DNA from: Christensenellaceae bacterium
GTDB lineage: Bacteria; Bacillota; Clostridia; Christensenellales; UBA1750
Reading direction: 5' to 3'
Length of the DNA: 51,487 bases
Assembly (NCBI GenBank): GCA_031280685.1
Contig: JAITGM010000012.1
Location: 1 to 51,487 of the forward strand
A model generated the notes under the pieces. It did no database searches. It had not been told where the DNA came from and worked only from the letters and a program-made list of their open reading frames with translations. The translations under genes and the position numbers were made by a program. The first letter of the stretch is position 1; the number at the start of each line of letters is the position of its first letter. Shown here one piece after another: positions 24,845 to 32,319 of the stretch.

Positions 24845-25911
24845 TAAAGCTTGATCGACCAGCCGAAGGGATCCGCGGCGCGGCCGTATTGGATGGCTGT
24901 CAGGGAATCGTAAAGATCCTGCGCGATCTTGCCCATTTTGCCGCCGTTTACGGCGACTTCCTCGCCCTTCCAGCTAAAATGCCCCACCGGGCTGATGACC
25001 GCTGCCGTGCCCGAGCCGAAGGCTTCGCTCATCGCGCCCGACTGGGCGGCTTCAAACACCTCGTCGATCGAAATCGGCCTTTCTTCTACCTCAAGACCCT
25101 TTGCTTTGGCGAGCTGGATCACCGAATTGCGGGTGATGCCGGCCAAAATCGAGCCGCGCAGCGGCGGGGTGACGAGCTTGCCGCCGATCACGAAGAAGAT
25201 ATTCATCGCGCCGACTTCCTCAATGTATTTGCGCTCGACCGCATCGAGCCAAAGCACCTGCGAATACCCCCTTTTCTCGGCCTGGGAGCCTGCGAGCATG
25301 GAGGCGACGTAGTTGGCCGCCGCCTTGGTGTAGCCGATGCCGCCGCGCGCCGCGCGGACGTACTCGTCTTCCACATAGATCTTCACAGGCTTTAAGCCTT
25401 CTTTATAATAGGCGGCGACTGGGCTTAGGATGATGAAAAAGAGGTAGCTATCGGAGGCGTGCACGCCCAGAAAGGCATCCATGGCCATCATCGTGGGGCG
25501 GATATAGAGCGAGGTGCCGGGCGAGCGGGGAATCCAGTCCTTCTCGATTTCGAGAAGGGCCTTCAGGCCCGCCAGGGCCATTTCCTCATCAAGGGGCACC
25601 ATGGCCAGGCGCTGCGCGCCGATGCTCATGCGGGCGAAGTTATCGGCCGGGCGGAAGAGGCGAACGCCGCCCTCCGCGTCGCGGTAGGCCTTCATTCCCT
25701 CGAAGAGGGACTGGCCGTAGTGTAGCGTCAGGTTCGCGGGGTCGATGGAAAGCGGTGCGTAGGGCTTAATGGTGGGGCTGTGCCAGCCCTTCGCGCTCGA
25801 GAACTCCATCGTAAACATGTAGTCTGTAAAGCTCTTGCCAAAAACCAGGGCGCTTTCATCCTTGGGCTTTTCCTTCAGCGCCGTCGCGCGAATGATCTTG
25901 ATTTTTTCCAT
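24844..25911 (-). CDS. ilvE: branched-chain amino acid aminotransferase
   Basis: The 355-residue fold-type IV PLP enzyme interconverts Leu, Ile and Val with their keto acids. It has the FEGMKAYRDAEGGVRLFRP substrate-side loop. The catalytic Lys is in GGIGYTKAAANYVAS, and EVGAMNIFFV plus GSILAGITRNSVI bind the cofactor phosphate. The length fits the long BCAT class. I chose the ATG with GGAGAAGG upstream; an in-frame ATG 12 codons earlier would place that site inside the gene. It is the first gene of a minus-strand run ending in an acetyltransferase. Confidence 0.93.
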   Translation of the reverse strand: MEKIKIIRATALKEKPKDESALVFGKSFTDYMFTMEFSSAKGWHSPTIKPYAPLSIDPANLTLHYGQSLFEGMKAYRDAEGGVRLFRPADNFARMSIGAQRLAMVPLDEEMALAGLKALLEIEKDWIPRSPGTSLYIRPTMMAMDAFLGVHASDSYLFFIILSPVAAYYKEGLKPVKIYVEDEYVRAARGGIGYTKAAANYVASMLAGSQAEKRGYSQVLWLDAVERKYIEEVGAMNIFFVIGGKLVTPPLRGSILAGITRNSVIQLAKAKGLEVEERPISIDEVFEAAQSGAMSEAFGSGTAAVISPVGHFSWKGEEVAVNGGKMGKIAQDLYDSLTAIQYGRAADPFGWSIKL

Positions 25912-26018
25912 GAATGAGGCCTTCTCCTTTCCAAAAACCGATTCCATCGGGCGGAAAATTTCTTGTAATCATACGCCAAAGGGCGGGAACCTGTCAAGCG
26001 GGGCAAAGGGCGATTCGC

Positions 26019-26660
26019 TTAGAACTCAGGCTCTGCTTCGCGTTCCAGGGCGCGCAGGATGCCTTTTGCGGCGGAGCAAAAGAGCAGCGCGCGGAAGGCT
26101 TCCCCGGGCATTTGCTCTTTCAGCAGGGGCAGGCAGGCCCGCAGATCGTTGCGGCGCGTGCCGATCACTTCATCGGTCAGGAACTGGAAGCCAAAGTCGC
26201 TATAGAGCTTGATCGCGCGGAAGGAGCCGGGCTGCGTATGCAGGCAGACCGGGTATGCCTCGGGCAAAACCCCGCGCAAGGCCCCTGAGATCAGCGCCCG
26301 CCCGATGCCAAGCCCTTCGAAGCCCTTTTTTACCTTGAGCCAGTGCAGGGTTTGCAGGCAGCCATAGGCTTCCCAAACGAAGCAGCTGCCGAGGGGCTCG
26401 TCGTCCGCGTCTGCCGCGACGAGGCAGGTTTCGAAAAAAAGGTTCCCCTTCGGGGCATAAACGCGCTGAAAAAAGGCAGCCATATTCCCTTCGTTTTCCG
26501 CCGCGCTGCCTAGGTCATCAAAGGGGAGGGCGAGCCAGAAGGGGAGCTCGTCTTTTCTGCAGGGCCTGAGGGTGATTCCCGCGGGCGGCGGCGCGAAGGC
26601 AGCCTTGTTCGGCTCAAAGCAGGCCATGAAGAGGTTGAGATCGTCAGGAATTTGGGTCAA
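26019..26660 (-). CDS. GNAT-family acetyltransferase
   Basis: The 213-residue protein has a GNAT domain in its centre. LHWLKVKKGFEGLGIGRALI supplies the acetyl-CoA loop (G-x-G-x-G/A), and LHTQPGSFRAIKLYSDFGF gives the late strand and helix. The N-terminal third is an extra segment. The substrate is unknown. The start is TTG after AAAGGGG; an ATG eleven codons later is an alternative. It diverges from the LUD-domain gene with about 80 bases between them. Confidence 0.82.
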   Translation of the reverse strand: MTQIPDDLNLFMACFEPNKAAFAPPPAGITLRPCRKDELPFWLALPFDDLGSAAENEGNMAAFFQRVYAPKGNLFFETCLVAADADDEPLGSCFVWEAYGCLQTLHWLKVKKGFEGLGIGRALISGALRGVLPEAYPVCLHTQPGSFRAIKLYSDFGFQFLTDEVIGTRRNDLRACLPLLKEQMPGEAFRALLFCSAAKGILRALEREAEPEF

Positions 26661-26743
26661 GCGAAAACCCCTTTCAAAAAAGCAAAGTTTGGGCTAAAAT
26701 GAGTCAGAACCGGCCAAAGCCGGGATGCGAGGAGGGCAAACCC

Positions 26744-27361
26744 ATGAGCGTGGAACCGATTTACAACCGCCTGCTGGCCGAGAAGACCATCGAAAACATG
26801 GCGGCACGCAACCTGCAAGGCTTTTATTGCCAAACGCGCGGGGAGGCCCTGCAAAAGGCGCTGGAGCTGGCGCCGGAAGGGGAGAGCGTATCGTTCGGCG
26901 GCTCTGAGGCAGTGCGGGAGCTGGGCCTGCGGGCTGCGCTGCGGGGCCGCCGCCTGCTCGACCCCGACGAAGGCGTAGGCGGCGCCGAAAAGGAGAAAAT
27001 CGCGCGGCAGGCCATGGCGGCGGACTGCTACTTCATGGGCGCGAACGCCATCGCCCTGAGCGGCGAGCTGGTGAACATTGACGGCTACGGCAACCGGGTT
27101 TCGGCGCTGATCTTCGGCCCCAGCCGCGTGGTGGTCATCGCCGGGGTGAACAAGATCGAGCAGAGCCTGGAAAGCGCCGTCTTCCGCGCGAAAACGGTGG
27201 CCGCGCAGAAGACGCTTCTGCTCTTTAAAAAGGACTATGCAAGCTTTGACGAGCTGCGGCTGGCGGCGGATGGCGCGCGCGGCCAAACGGTCATTACCGA
27301 GAGGGCGGCCCTGCCCGGGCGCATTTTCGTGATCCTGGTGGGGGAAGCGCTGGGGTTTTAG
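26744..27361 (+). CDS. LUD-domain protein (LutC/DUF162-like)
   Basis: The 205-residue protein matches small LUD-domain proteins related to LutC, a component of lactate utilisation systems. It has SFGGSEAVRELGL, DCYFMGANAIALSGELVNIDG and ALIFGPSRVVVIAGVNKI. No LutA or LutB genes are present, so it is one of the stand-alone members whose role is not settled. The ATG follows GGAGGG. The frame upstream of it lacks protein character. Confidence 0.85.
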   Translation: MSVEPIYNRLLAEKTIENMAARNLQGFYCQTRGEALQKALELAPEGESVSFGGSEAVRELGLRAALRGRRLLDPDEGVGGAEKEKIARQAMAADCYFMGANAIALSGELVNIDGYGNRVSALIFGPSRVVVIAGVNKIEQSLESAVFRAKTVAAQKTLLLFKKDYASFDELRLAADGARGQTVITERAALPGRIFVILVGEALGF

Positions 27362-27644
27362 GGAAGACCTCATTTGCAAGACGAAGCGCGCCGGATTGCT
27401 TCGCTGACGCTCGTCATGACGGGGAAAAGGGCGCGGTCGATGCGCTAGGCCGGCCTGCTTTCTCGGGGGGCACGCGAGGGGTGCTGCAGTACCCACCCGC
27501 GAAGGCCCGGAGGGCCGCCGTTGCCAGGAATGAAGCGACGAAGCAATAGAAGTCTTCGCCAAAGTAAGGAAGCGCGCTGGCTTGCCCAGGTTCCCTCGCA
27601 ATGACGAAGGCGGGCACGCCGCCGGGGAGCAGGCAGAGGAAATC
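27362..27644. repeat. intergenic repeat region (ATTGCTTCG / TCATTGCG family)
   Basis: GGATTGCTTCG plus CGTCATGACGGGG at 27393-27424 and the inverted words GAAGCGACGAAGCAAT (about 27530) and TCGCAATGACGAAGG (about 27597-27611) form a nested inverted repeat. The same family occurs at 13643-13712. No gene is supported. Confidence 0.65.
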
Positions 27645-28208
27645 TCAATTCCCCTCGCGATGGCACGGAGTGCCGCCGCGCATGCCCAGGATGCACTCGC
27701 TGATGAGGAAGTCCACATCCTTGTGCAGCATTTCGGCGCCGCGCTCGATCACCGCCCGATCGACTCCGGCGGCAAAATTGAGGGTTTTATACTTCTTTTT
27801 GACGCTTTTCAGCTCAAGGTCGGCGACCGACCGGCTCGGGCGCATGAGGGCGCAGGCCGTGATGAGGCCCGTCAGCTCGTCGATTGCGTAAAGCGTTTTT
27901 TCCATGCCCGAAAGCGGCTCCACATCGACGGTGATGGCGTAGCCGTGGCTGACCACCGCGCGGATGACGAGCTCGTCGATGTTTTCGGCGCGAAGGAGTT
28001 CCGGGGCCTTCTTGCAGTGCGCATCCGGGTAGAGCTCATAGTCGATATCGTGCAAAAGGCCGCAGACGCCCCAAAGCTCGGCATCCTCGCCGCCGAGAGC
28101 GGCGAAATGGCGCATGCATAGCTCGACGGCCAGCGCGTGCCTGAGCAGCGCCTCGCTCTTGGTGTACTTCTTTAAGATCTCAAAGGCTTCATCCCGCGTC
28201 GGAATCAT
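27645..28208 (-). CDS. HD-domain phosphohydrolase (HDIG-type)
   Basis: The 187-residue protein has an HD metal-dependent phosphohydrolase core. LLRHALAVELCMRHFA supplies the first His, GLLHDIDYEL the His-Asp pair, and VVSHGYAI a later His. GMEKTLYAIDELTGLI follows, typical of Clostridia HDIG proteins. The substrate is unknown. The ATG follows GAGGGGG. The last dozen residues (RGGTPCHREGN) are encoded by the neighbouring intergenic repeat, so the natural C-terminus was probably replaced. A promoter lies at 28253-28282. Confidence 0.82.
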   Translation of the reverse strand: MIPTRDEAFEILKKYTKSEALLRHALAVELCMRHFAALGGEDAELWGVCGLLHDIDYELYPDAHCKKAPELLRAENIDELVIRAVVSHGYAITVDVEPLSGMEKTLYAIDELTGLITACALMRPSRSVADLELKSVKKKYKTLNFAAGVDRAVIERGAEMLHKDVDFLISECILGMRGGTPCHREGN

Positions 28209-28252
28209 GACAAAACCCCCTCGTGAAAGAATAATGGCCTGCGTATTGAAAT

Positions 28253-28282
28253 AGGATAGCGAAAGGAGGGCTTTCTTGTCAA
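28253..28282 (-). promoter_or_regulatory. promoter of the HD-domain gene
   Basis: On the minus strand TTGACA (28277-28282), an 18-base spacer and TATCCT (28253-28258) lie 45 bases before the start. Confidence 0.65.
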
Positions 28283-28491
28283 GCCGGGAGCCCGGATGTT
28301 TAAAATTCGTTTCGATTTTGGGGCAAGAGCGGCCGCCCGGCAGGGATTTATAGGCTTTTCGCGAATATTCCCCTTCCGGCCACAGCGCGGCGCCTTGCAA
28401 CGCGAGGGTGCGCCGCCGCGTTCTTTTTCTAGTTTGGAAGGGTTTCCATAATGGCCATGCCGGCCCGCAAAACCATAACGGAGGAATAACG

Positions 28492-29385
28492 ATGAAAAAT
28501 CAGAAGAGGATCCGCAAGGCCGTGGCGGCCGCCCTGGCGCTTTTGGCGCTTTTGCTGCCCGTTTCGGCCCTGGCCGCGCCGGAGGCCGGCCAAAGCTTCA
28601 CCTGCTATGGGAAGGATCTGAATACCGAGCAGTATGCCGAGGTTTTAAAGCTGCTTGGCACCGACCTGAACAGCGACACGCTGATTTCGGTTTCGATCGA
28701 CGACGAAAAGGCCCTTTTGCGCGGCCTGGTTGACGAGAGCAAGATGGGTTCGCGCTCGCTTTCTTCCGCGCGGGTCACGATCTTGGAAAGCGGCTCGGGC
28801 ATCAGCGTTTCCACGCACAACATTAGCTGGGTGACCGGCAACATGTACGCGTCCGCGCTGAGCACCGCCGGCGTTGAAAACGCGGCCGTCGTGGTGGCTG
28901 CGCCGATCGAAGTTTCGGGCACGGCCGCGCTGGCCGGCATTTTTAAGGCCTACGAAAGCGCAACCGGCTCCGTGCTTAACGAGGCCGCGAAGGCGGTGGC
29001 CGCCAGCGAGCTGACGACCCTTGGCCGCCTGGCCGAAACCATCGGCCCCAAGGAAGCCGAAGAGCTCATCGCCATGCTCAAGCAGTACATCGCGGAAAAC
29101 GACCTGAAAGATCCCGAGAAGGCGAAGGAAGCCGTCGCCATGGCCGAAAGGCAGCTCGGCGTGACGCTGAGCGACGCCCAGCGTGAGCAGGTCATCGGCC
29201 TGCTGACCAACTTCGACAAGATGAACCTCGACCCGGCCAAGGTCGCAGAGCAGATCAACGCCCTCGGCGCCTCCTTCCGCAAGCTGCAGGATGTGCAGCA
29301 GGTCACGCAGAACTTCTTCGAAACGGTCAAAAACGGCTTCCAGGGCGTGATGAACTGGTTTTCGGGCCTGTTCGGCAAGAAATAA
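28492..29385 (+). CDS. DUF1002 exported protein
   Basis: The 297-residue protein has a classical signal peptide (residues 1-26, cut after ALA) and a mature domain matching DUF1002. That domain has YAEVLKLLGTDLNSDTLISVSIDDE and SSARVTILESGSGISVSTHNISWVT early, and KEAEELIAMLKQYIAENDL later. A helical C-terminus ends in an amphipathic FQGVMNWFSGLFGKK. DUF1002 proteins are common, exported and uncharacterised in Firmicutes. GGAGG lies 7 bases before the ATG. No partner gene is evident. Confidence 0.85.
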   Translation: MKNQKRIRKAVAAALALLALLLPVSALAAPEAGQSFTCYGKDLNTEQYAEVLKLLGTDLNSDTLISVSIDDEKALLRGLVDESKMGSRSLSSARVTILESGSGISVSTHNISWVTGNMYASALSTAGVENAAVVVAAPIEVSGTAALAGIFKAYESATGSVLNEAAKAVAASELTTLGRLAETIGPKEAEELIAMLKQYIAENDLKDPEKAKEAVAMAERQLGVTLSDAQREQVIGLLTNFDKMNLDPAKVAEQINALGASFRKLQDVQQVTQNFFETVKNGFQGVMNWFSGLFGKK

Positions 29386-29449
29386 CAAAAAAAAAACCGG
29401 CCCATAATTCCTTGGGCGCGCAGAGATGTTCCTCAAAGCCCAATCGTGC

Positions 29450-29485
29450 TACAATGGCCCCGCGGTGAATGCCGCGGGGCCATTG
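29450..29485 (+). promoter_or_regulatory. perfect 14-bp hairpin at the predicted 5' end of the AGCS transcript
   Basis: Fourteen bases (29452-29465) pair perfectly with 29472-29485 around a TGAATG loop. TACAAT at 29450-29455, overlapping its left edge, could be a -10 box, which would place the hairpin near the start of the mRNA. There is no T-run on the plus side, so it is not an ordinary terminator of the DUF1002 gene. Confidence 0.5.
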
Positions 29486-29533
29486 CTTTGCCTAAAAGGC
29501 GGGCAAAAGAGCAGGCAAGGGGGAGGGGGCGCC

Positions 29534-30991
29534 GTGGGGGAAGGGACTTTTCCGGAAAATACTTTGGCCTTCATTGAGGCCCTGAACGCGACGGTGAGCG
29601 GCTTTTTGTGGGGGCCTGTCGGGCTGGCGCTCTTTTTGTTGGCCGGGCTTTATTTCAGCCTGAAAACCGGTTTTTTTCAACTTAGGCGGGCCAAGCTCTG
29701 GCTGGGGAGCACCCTGCTGGCGTTGTTTCGCGACAAGGCGGTGGTCAAGAGCCGTGACAGGCACGCCATTTCGCAGTTCCAGTCGCTGTGCACGGCGCTG
29801 GCCGCTACCTTAGGCACGGGCAACATTGTGGGCGTGGCCACGGCCCTCGTCTCCGGCGGGCCGGGCGCGGTCTTTTGGATGTGGATTTCGGCCTTTTTGG
29901 GTATGATGACGATTTTTGCCGAAAACGCGCTGGGCATCAAGTACCGCTACAGGGACGAGAGCGGCGCCTGGGTGGGTGGGGTGATGATCACCATCGAGCG
30001 CGGGCTGGGCCTGAAGTGGCTGGCGGCGCTGTTCGCGGCGTTTTGCGTGCTGGCCTCCTTCGGCATGGGGAACATGGCGCAGGCCAATTCCATCGCTGAA
30101 GGGCTGGAGCACGCCTTCGGCGTGCCCAAAGCGGCCAGTGCGGTGCTCGTCATGGCCCTGGCGGGGTTGACGATTTTCGGGGGCATCCGGCGCATCGCAG
30201 GCGTGGCCGAACGCTTCGTGCCCTTCATGGCCATCGCCTACGTTCTGGGCGGCCTGGCCGTCATCGCGCTCAACATGGGGCGGCTGCCCTCGGCGCTGAT
30301 GCGGATCCTTCGCGAGGCCTTCGATTTTAGGGCGGCGCTGGGCGGCGCCGCAGGCTACGGCATCGCCAGGGCCATGCGCTTTGGCGTGGCGAGGGGCCTG
30401 TTCTCAAACGAAGCAGGCATTGGCTCCTCGGTGGCCGTGCACGCCGCCTCCGATGTGGAGGAGCCCGTCGTGCAGGGCATGTGGGGCATTTTTGAGGTCT
30501 TTGCCGATACCATCGTGATGTGCACCATCACGGCGCTGGCCATCTTATGCTCGGGCGTTTACGACATGGCTGCCTATGCGGGCCCCGCGGCGGACGCGGT
30601 GGGCCTCGGCGGCGCGGCGCTGACGAGCCGGGCCTTTTCAACGGTGCTGCCCGGCTTTGGGGCCCCGTTTATCTCGATTTCGATTTTGCTCTTCGCCTTT
30701 TCGACCATCCTTGGCTGGTCCTTCAGCGGCGAGCGCGCCGCGGTCTACCTTTTTGGCAAAGGGGCGGCGCTGCCCTATAAGGCTCTTTTCATCGCTGCCA
30801 TTTACCTGGGCTGCAGCTCCCCGCTCAAGCTCGTCTGGGATCTTTCAGATACCTTCAACGGCCTGATGGCCCTGCCCAATCTGCTCAGCCTCGGCCTTTT
30901 GAGCGGGGAGGTCCTTCAAATGACGCGCGACTATCTGCGGCGCGGCGGGAAGAAACGGCTTCCGCGCAGGAAGACTGCCTTCTTTGGTTGA
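29534..30991 (+). CDS. sodium:alanine/glycine symporter, AGCS family
   Basis: The 485-residue membrane protein has about 11 spans and imports alanine or glycine with sodium. AGCS landmarks are clear: KTGFFQLRR after the first span, FQSLCTALAATLGTGNIVGVA, the EKYR-like ALGIKYRYRDESG, and GLFSNEAGIGSSVAVHAA. ILFAFSTILGWSFSGERA lies near the end. The start is a GTG with GGGAGGGG 7 bases upstream; the frame extends further up but crosses the hairpin at 29452-29485. The substrate is inferred from the family. Confidence 0.9.
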   Translation: MGEGTFPENTLAFIEALNATVSGFLWGPVGLALFLLAGLYFSLKTGFFQLRRAKLWLGSTLLALFRDKAVVKSRDRHAISQFQSLCTALAATLGTGNIVGVATALVSGGPGAVFWMWISAFLGMMTIFAENALGIKYRYRDESGAWVGGVMITIERGLGLKWLAALFAAFCVLASFGMGNMAQANSIAEGLEHAFGVPKAASAVLVMALAGLTIFGGIRRIAGVAERFVPFMAIAYVLGGLAVIALNMGRLPSALMRILREAFDFRAALGGAAGYGIARAMRFGVARGLFSNEAGIGSSVAVHAASDVEEPVVQGMWGIFEVFADTIVMCTITALAILCSGVYDMAAYAGPAADAVGLGGAALTSRAFSTVLPGFGAPFISISILLFAFSTILGWSFSGERAAVYLFGKGAALPYKALFIAAIYLGCSSPLKLVWDLSDTFNGLMALPNLLSLGLLSGEVLQMTRDYLRRGGKKRLPRRKTAFFG

Positions 30992-31039
30992 CAAGCCCAC
31001 CCCCTTGCCCCTAAACTGCTTAAAAAGGCGACGAAAGGG
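30971..31039 (+). repeat. duplicated promoter/leader, copy 1
   Basis: About 69 bases match 31940-32007, the promoter and first part of the Tyr T-box leader. The shared order is AGAC-GCCTT, TTTGGTTGACA, then ACTGCTTAAAAAGGCGA. This copy has TTGACA at 30988-30993, an 18-base spacer and TAAACT at 31012-31017, and lies directly before the gene at 31051. The rest of the T-box is missing. Confidence 0.75.
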
Positions 31040-31050
31040 GGATTTCAAGG

Positions 31051-31917
31051 ATGAAGACCTTATCGCTCGGCGATTTTAGGCGGCTGCGGCGCCTCGTCTA
31101 CAGGGGCGCGACGCCGCTGCTCTTTGCCCGGTGGAGATGCGCCTTCGAAAATGGCGCCCCAGAGGATGTTTTAGAGGTTTTGGCCGCCTATCAAAACGAG
31201 GATGGCGGCTTCGGCCACGCCCTGGAAGCGAACTGCTGGAATCCCGGCTCCTCGCCCTATGTGACGAGCTTCGCCATCGAGCTGCTCGACGGGCTTCCGC
31301 GCGCCTTTCTGGGCCAGAACCACCCCGTCGTGCAAGGGATTTTAAACTACCTGGGCTCTGGGGCGTACGCGACGGAAGCGGGCTGGCTGGGCATGGCCGA
31401 TATCCCCGGCAACAATGACTATTCCCACGCCCCGTGGTTCCATTACGACCCGGCGAGGGCGCCGGGCGAAACCGACCCAGGGCGCATCGTGCGCTTCGTC
31501 CTGCGCTATGGCGAGAAGAGCGGCGGTCTATACCGCAAGGCGCAGGCCATAGCGGAAGGCCTGCCCAAGAAAAGGCCGGAGCAGGACTTTAGCGCCCATA
31601 ATCCAGCGCGCGCGACGTATCGCCTGGGCGAGCCCCTGCCCACCGATCTCGCCGATTCGCCCGGCAGCCCGCTTTATCCCCGGTATAAGGCGCTCGTGGA
31701 GGCGGAGCTGGATGGCGTGGTAGACAGGCTGCGGGCCACGCGGGCGCTGCCGGTTCCCGGGATCGATGGGAATGAAGATTGGAGCGAGAGTGATTCGCTA
31801 TAGCTCGATTCCTGGCAGATCATCAGCTGCTACCCAGCGACCTGCGGCTTCTTCATCGAGCAGATCGAGCTGCTGCTGCGCTTTGGCCGGCTGGAGTTTG
31901 AGCTGCCGGCGCTCTAG
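31051..31917 (+). pseudogene. prenyltransferase/squalene-oxidase-repeat-like protein, interrupted by an in-frame TAG
   Basis: The first 250 codons (to TAG at 31801-31803) encode a protein whose N-terminus resembles prenyltransferase/squalene-oxidase repeat proteins of Clostridia. It reads ATPLLFARWRCAFENGAPEDVL followed by AYQNEDGGFGHALEANCWNP, an alpha-toroid repeat. After the TAG the same frame continues for 37 more codons (LDSWQIISCYPATCGFFIEQ onward) to TAG at 31915-31917. The gene is thus broken by one nonsense codon near its end, or is a truncated but still translated form. Its promoter is a copy of the T-box promoter downstream. The function of this soluble repeat family is unknown. 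Confidence 0.65.
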
Positions 31918-31939
31918 GACTTGCCGGCTCCCGCACGCT

Positions 31940-32007
31940 AAGACCGCCTTTTTTGGTTGACAATTCCGCCCTGCGCCCCTATACTGCTTAAAAAGGCGAT
32001 GAAGGGA
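31940..32007 (+). repeat. duplicated promoter/leader, copy 2
   Basis: This matches copy 1 at 30971-31039 with one indel in the spacer. It includes the working promoter and the first bases of T-box Stem I. Confidence 0.75.
31957..31985 (+). promoter_or_regulatory. promoter of the Tyr T-box operon
   Basis: A perfect -35 TTGACA (31957-31962), a 17-base spacer and TATACT (31980-31985) lead into the T-box leader. Confidence 0.85.
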
Positions 32008-32272
32008 AGAAGTAGCGAAGGGTTCGCCGCCAAAGAGAGCCCCCGGGCGCTGAAAGGGGGTGCGGCAGCCTTTTGGCGAATACATTCCGGAGCTTCGTGC
32101 CCGAAGCCGCGCGGCGGCGCTAGGGCCCGGCGGCCGCCCCCCGTTAGAGGGGATTAAAATGAGGCGCGCCCCGGCTTGGCCGGGGGGCGTGAACGCGAAG
32201 TGGTACCGCGGCTGTTTGCAAAACGGCCGCCTTCCGAAGGGGCTTTCCCCCCTTTGGGAGGCGGCCTTGCTT
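31992..32272 (+). promoter_or_regulatory. T-box riboswitch with Tyr (UAC) specifier
   Basis: Stem I features run from GCGATGAAGGG and AGTA (about 31997-32014) through AGAGAG and a GCGCTGAAAG terminal part. The specifier region GCGAATACATTCCGGAGC puts TAC (Tyr) at 32081-32083. The T-box AAGTGGTACCGCGG is at 32198-32211. The terminator stem pairs 32225-32235 with 32256-32266; its T-run is short (TTGCTTATG). Uncharged tRNA(Tyr) should allow read-through into the aminotransferase and tyrS. Confidence 0.9.
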
Positions 32273-32319
32273 ATGCCCGCTAAAAAGGGGCAAAATCGGT
32301 AAAAGAAAGAGGTTTTTTC

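Noticed and set aside
31801-31803. Stop-codon recoding (pyrrolysine-type UAG)
   Set aside because: No pyl genes or related context are visible; other genes in the window do not show internal TAG. A simple nonsense change is more likely.
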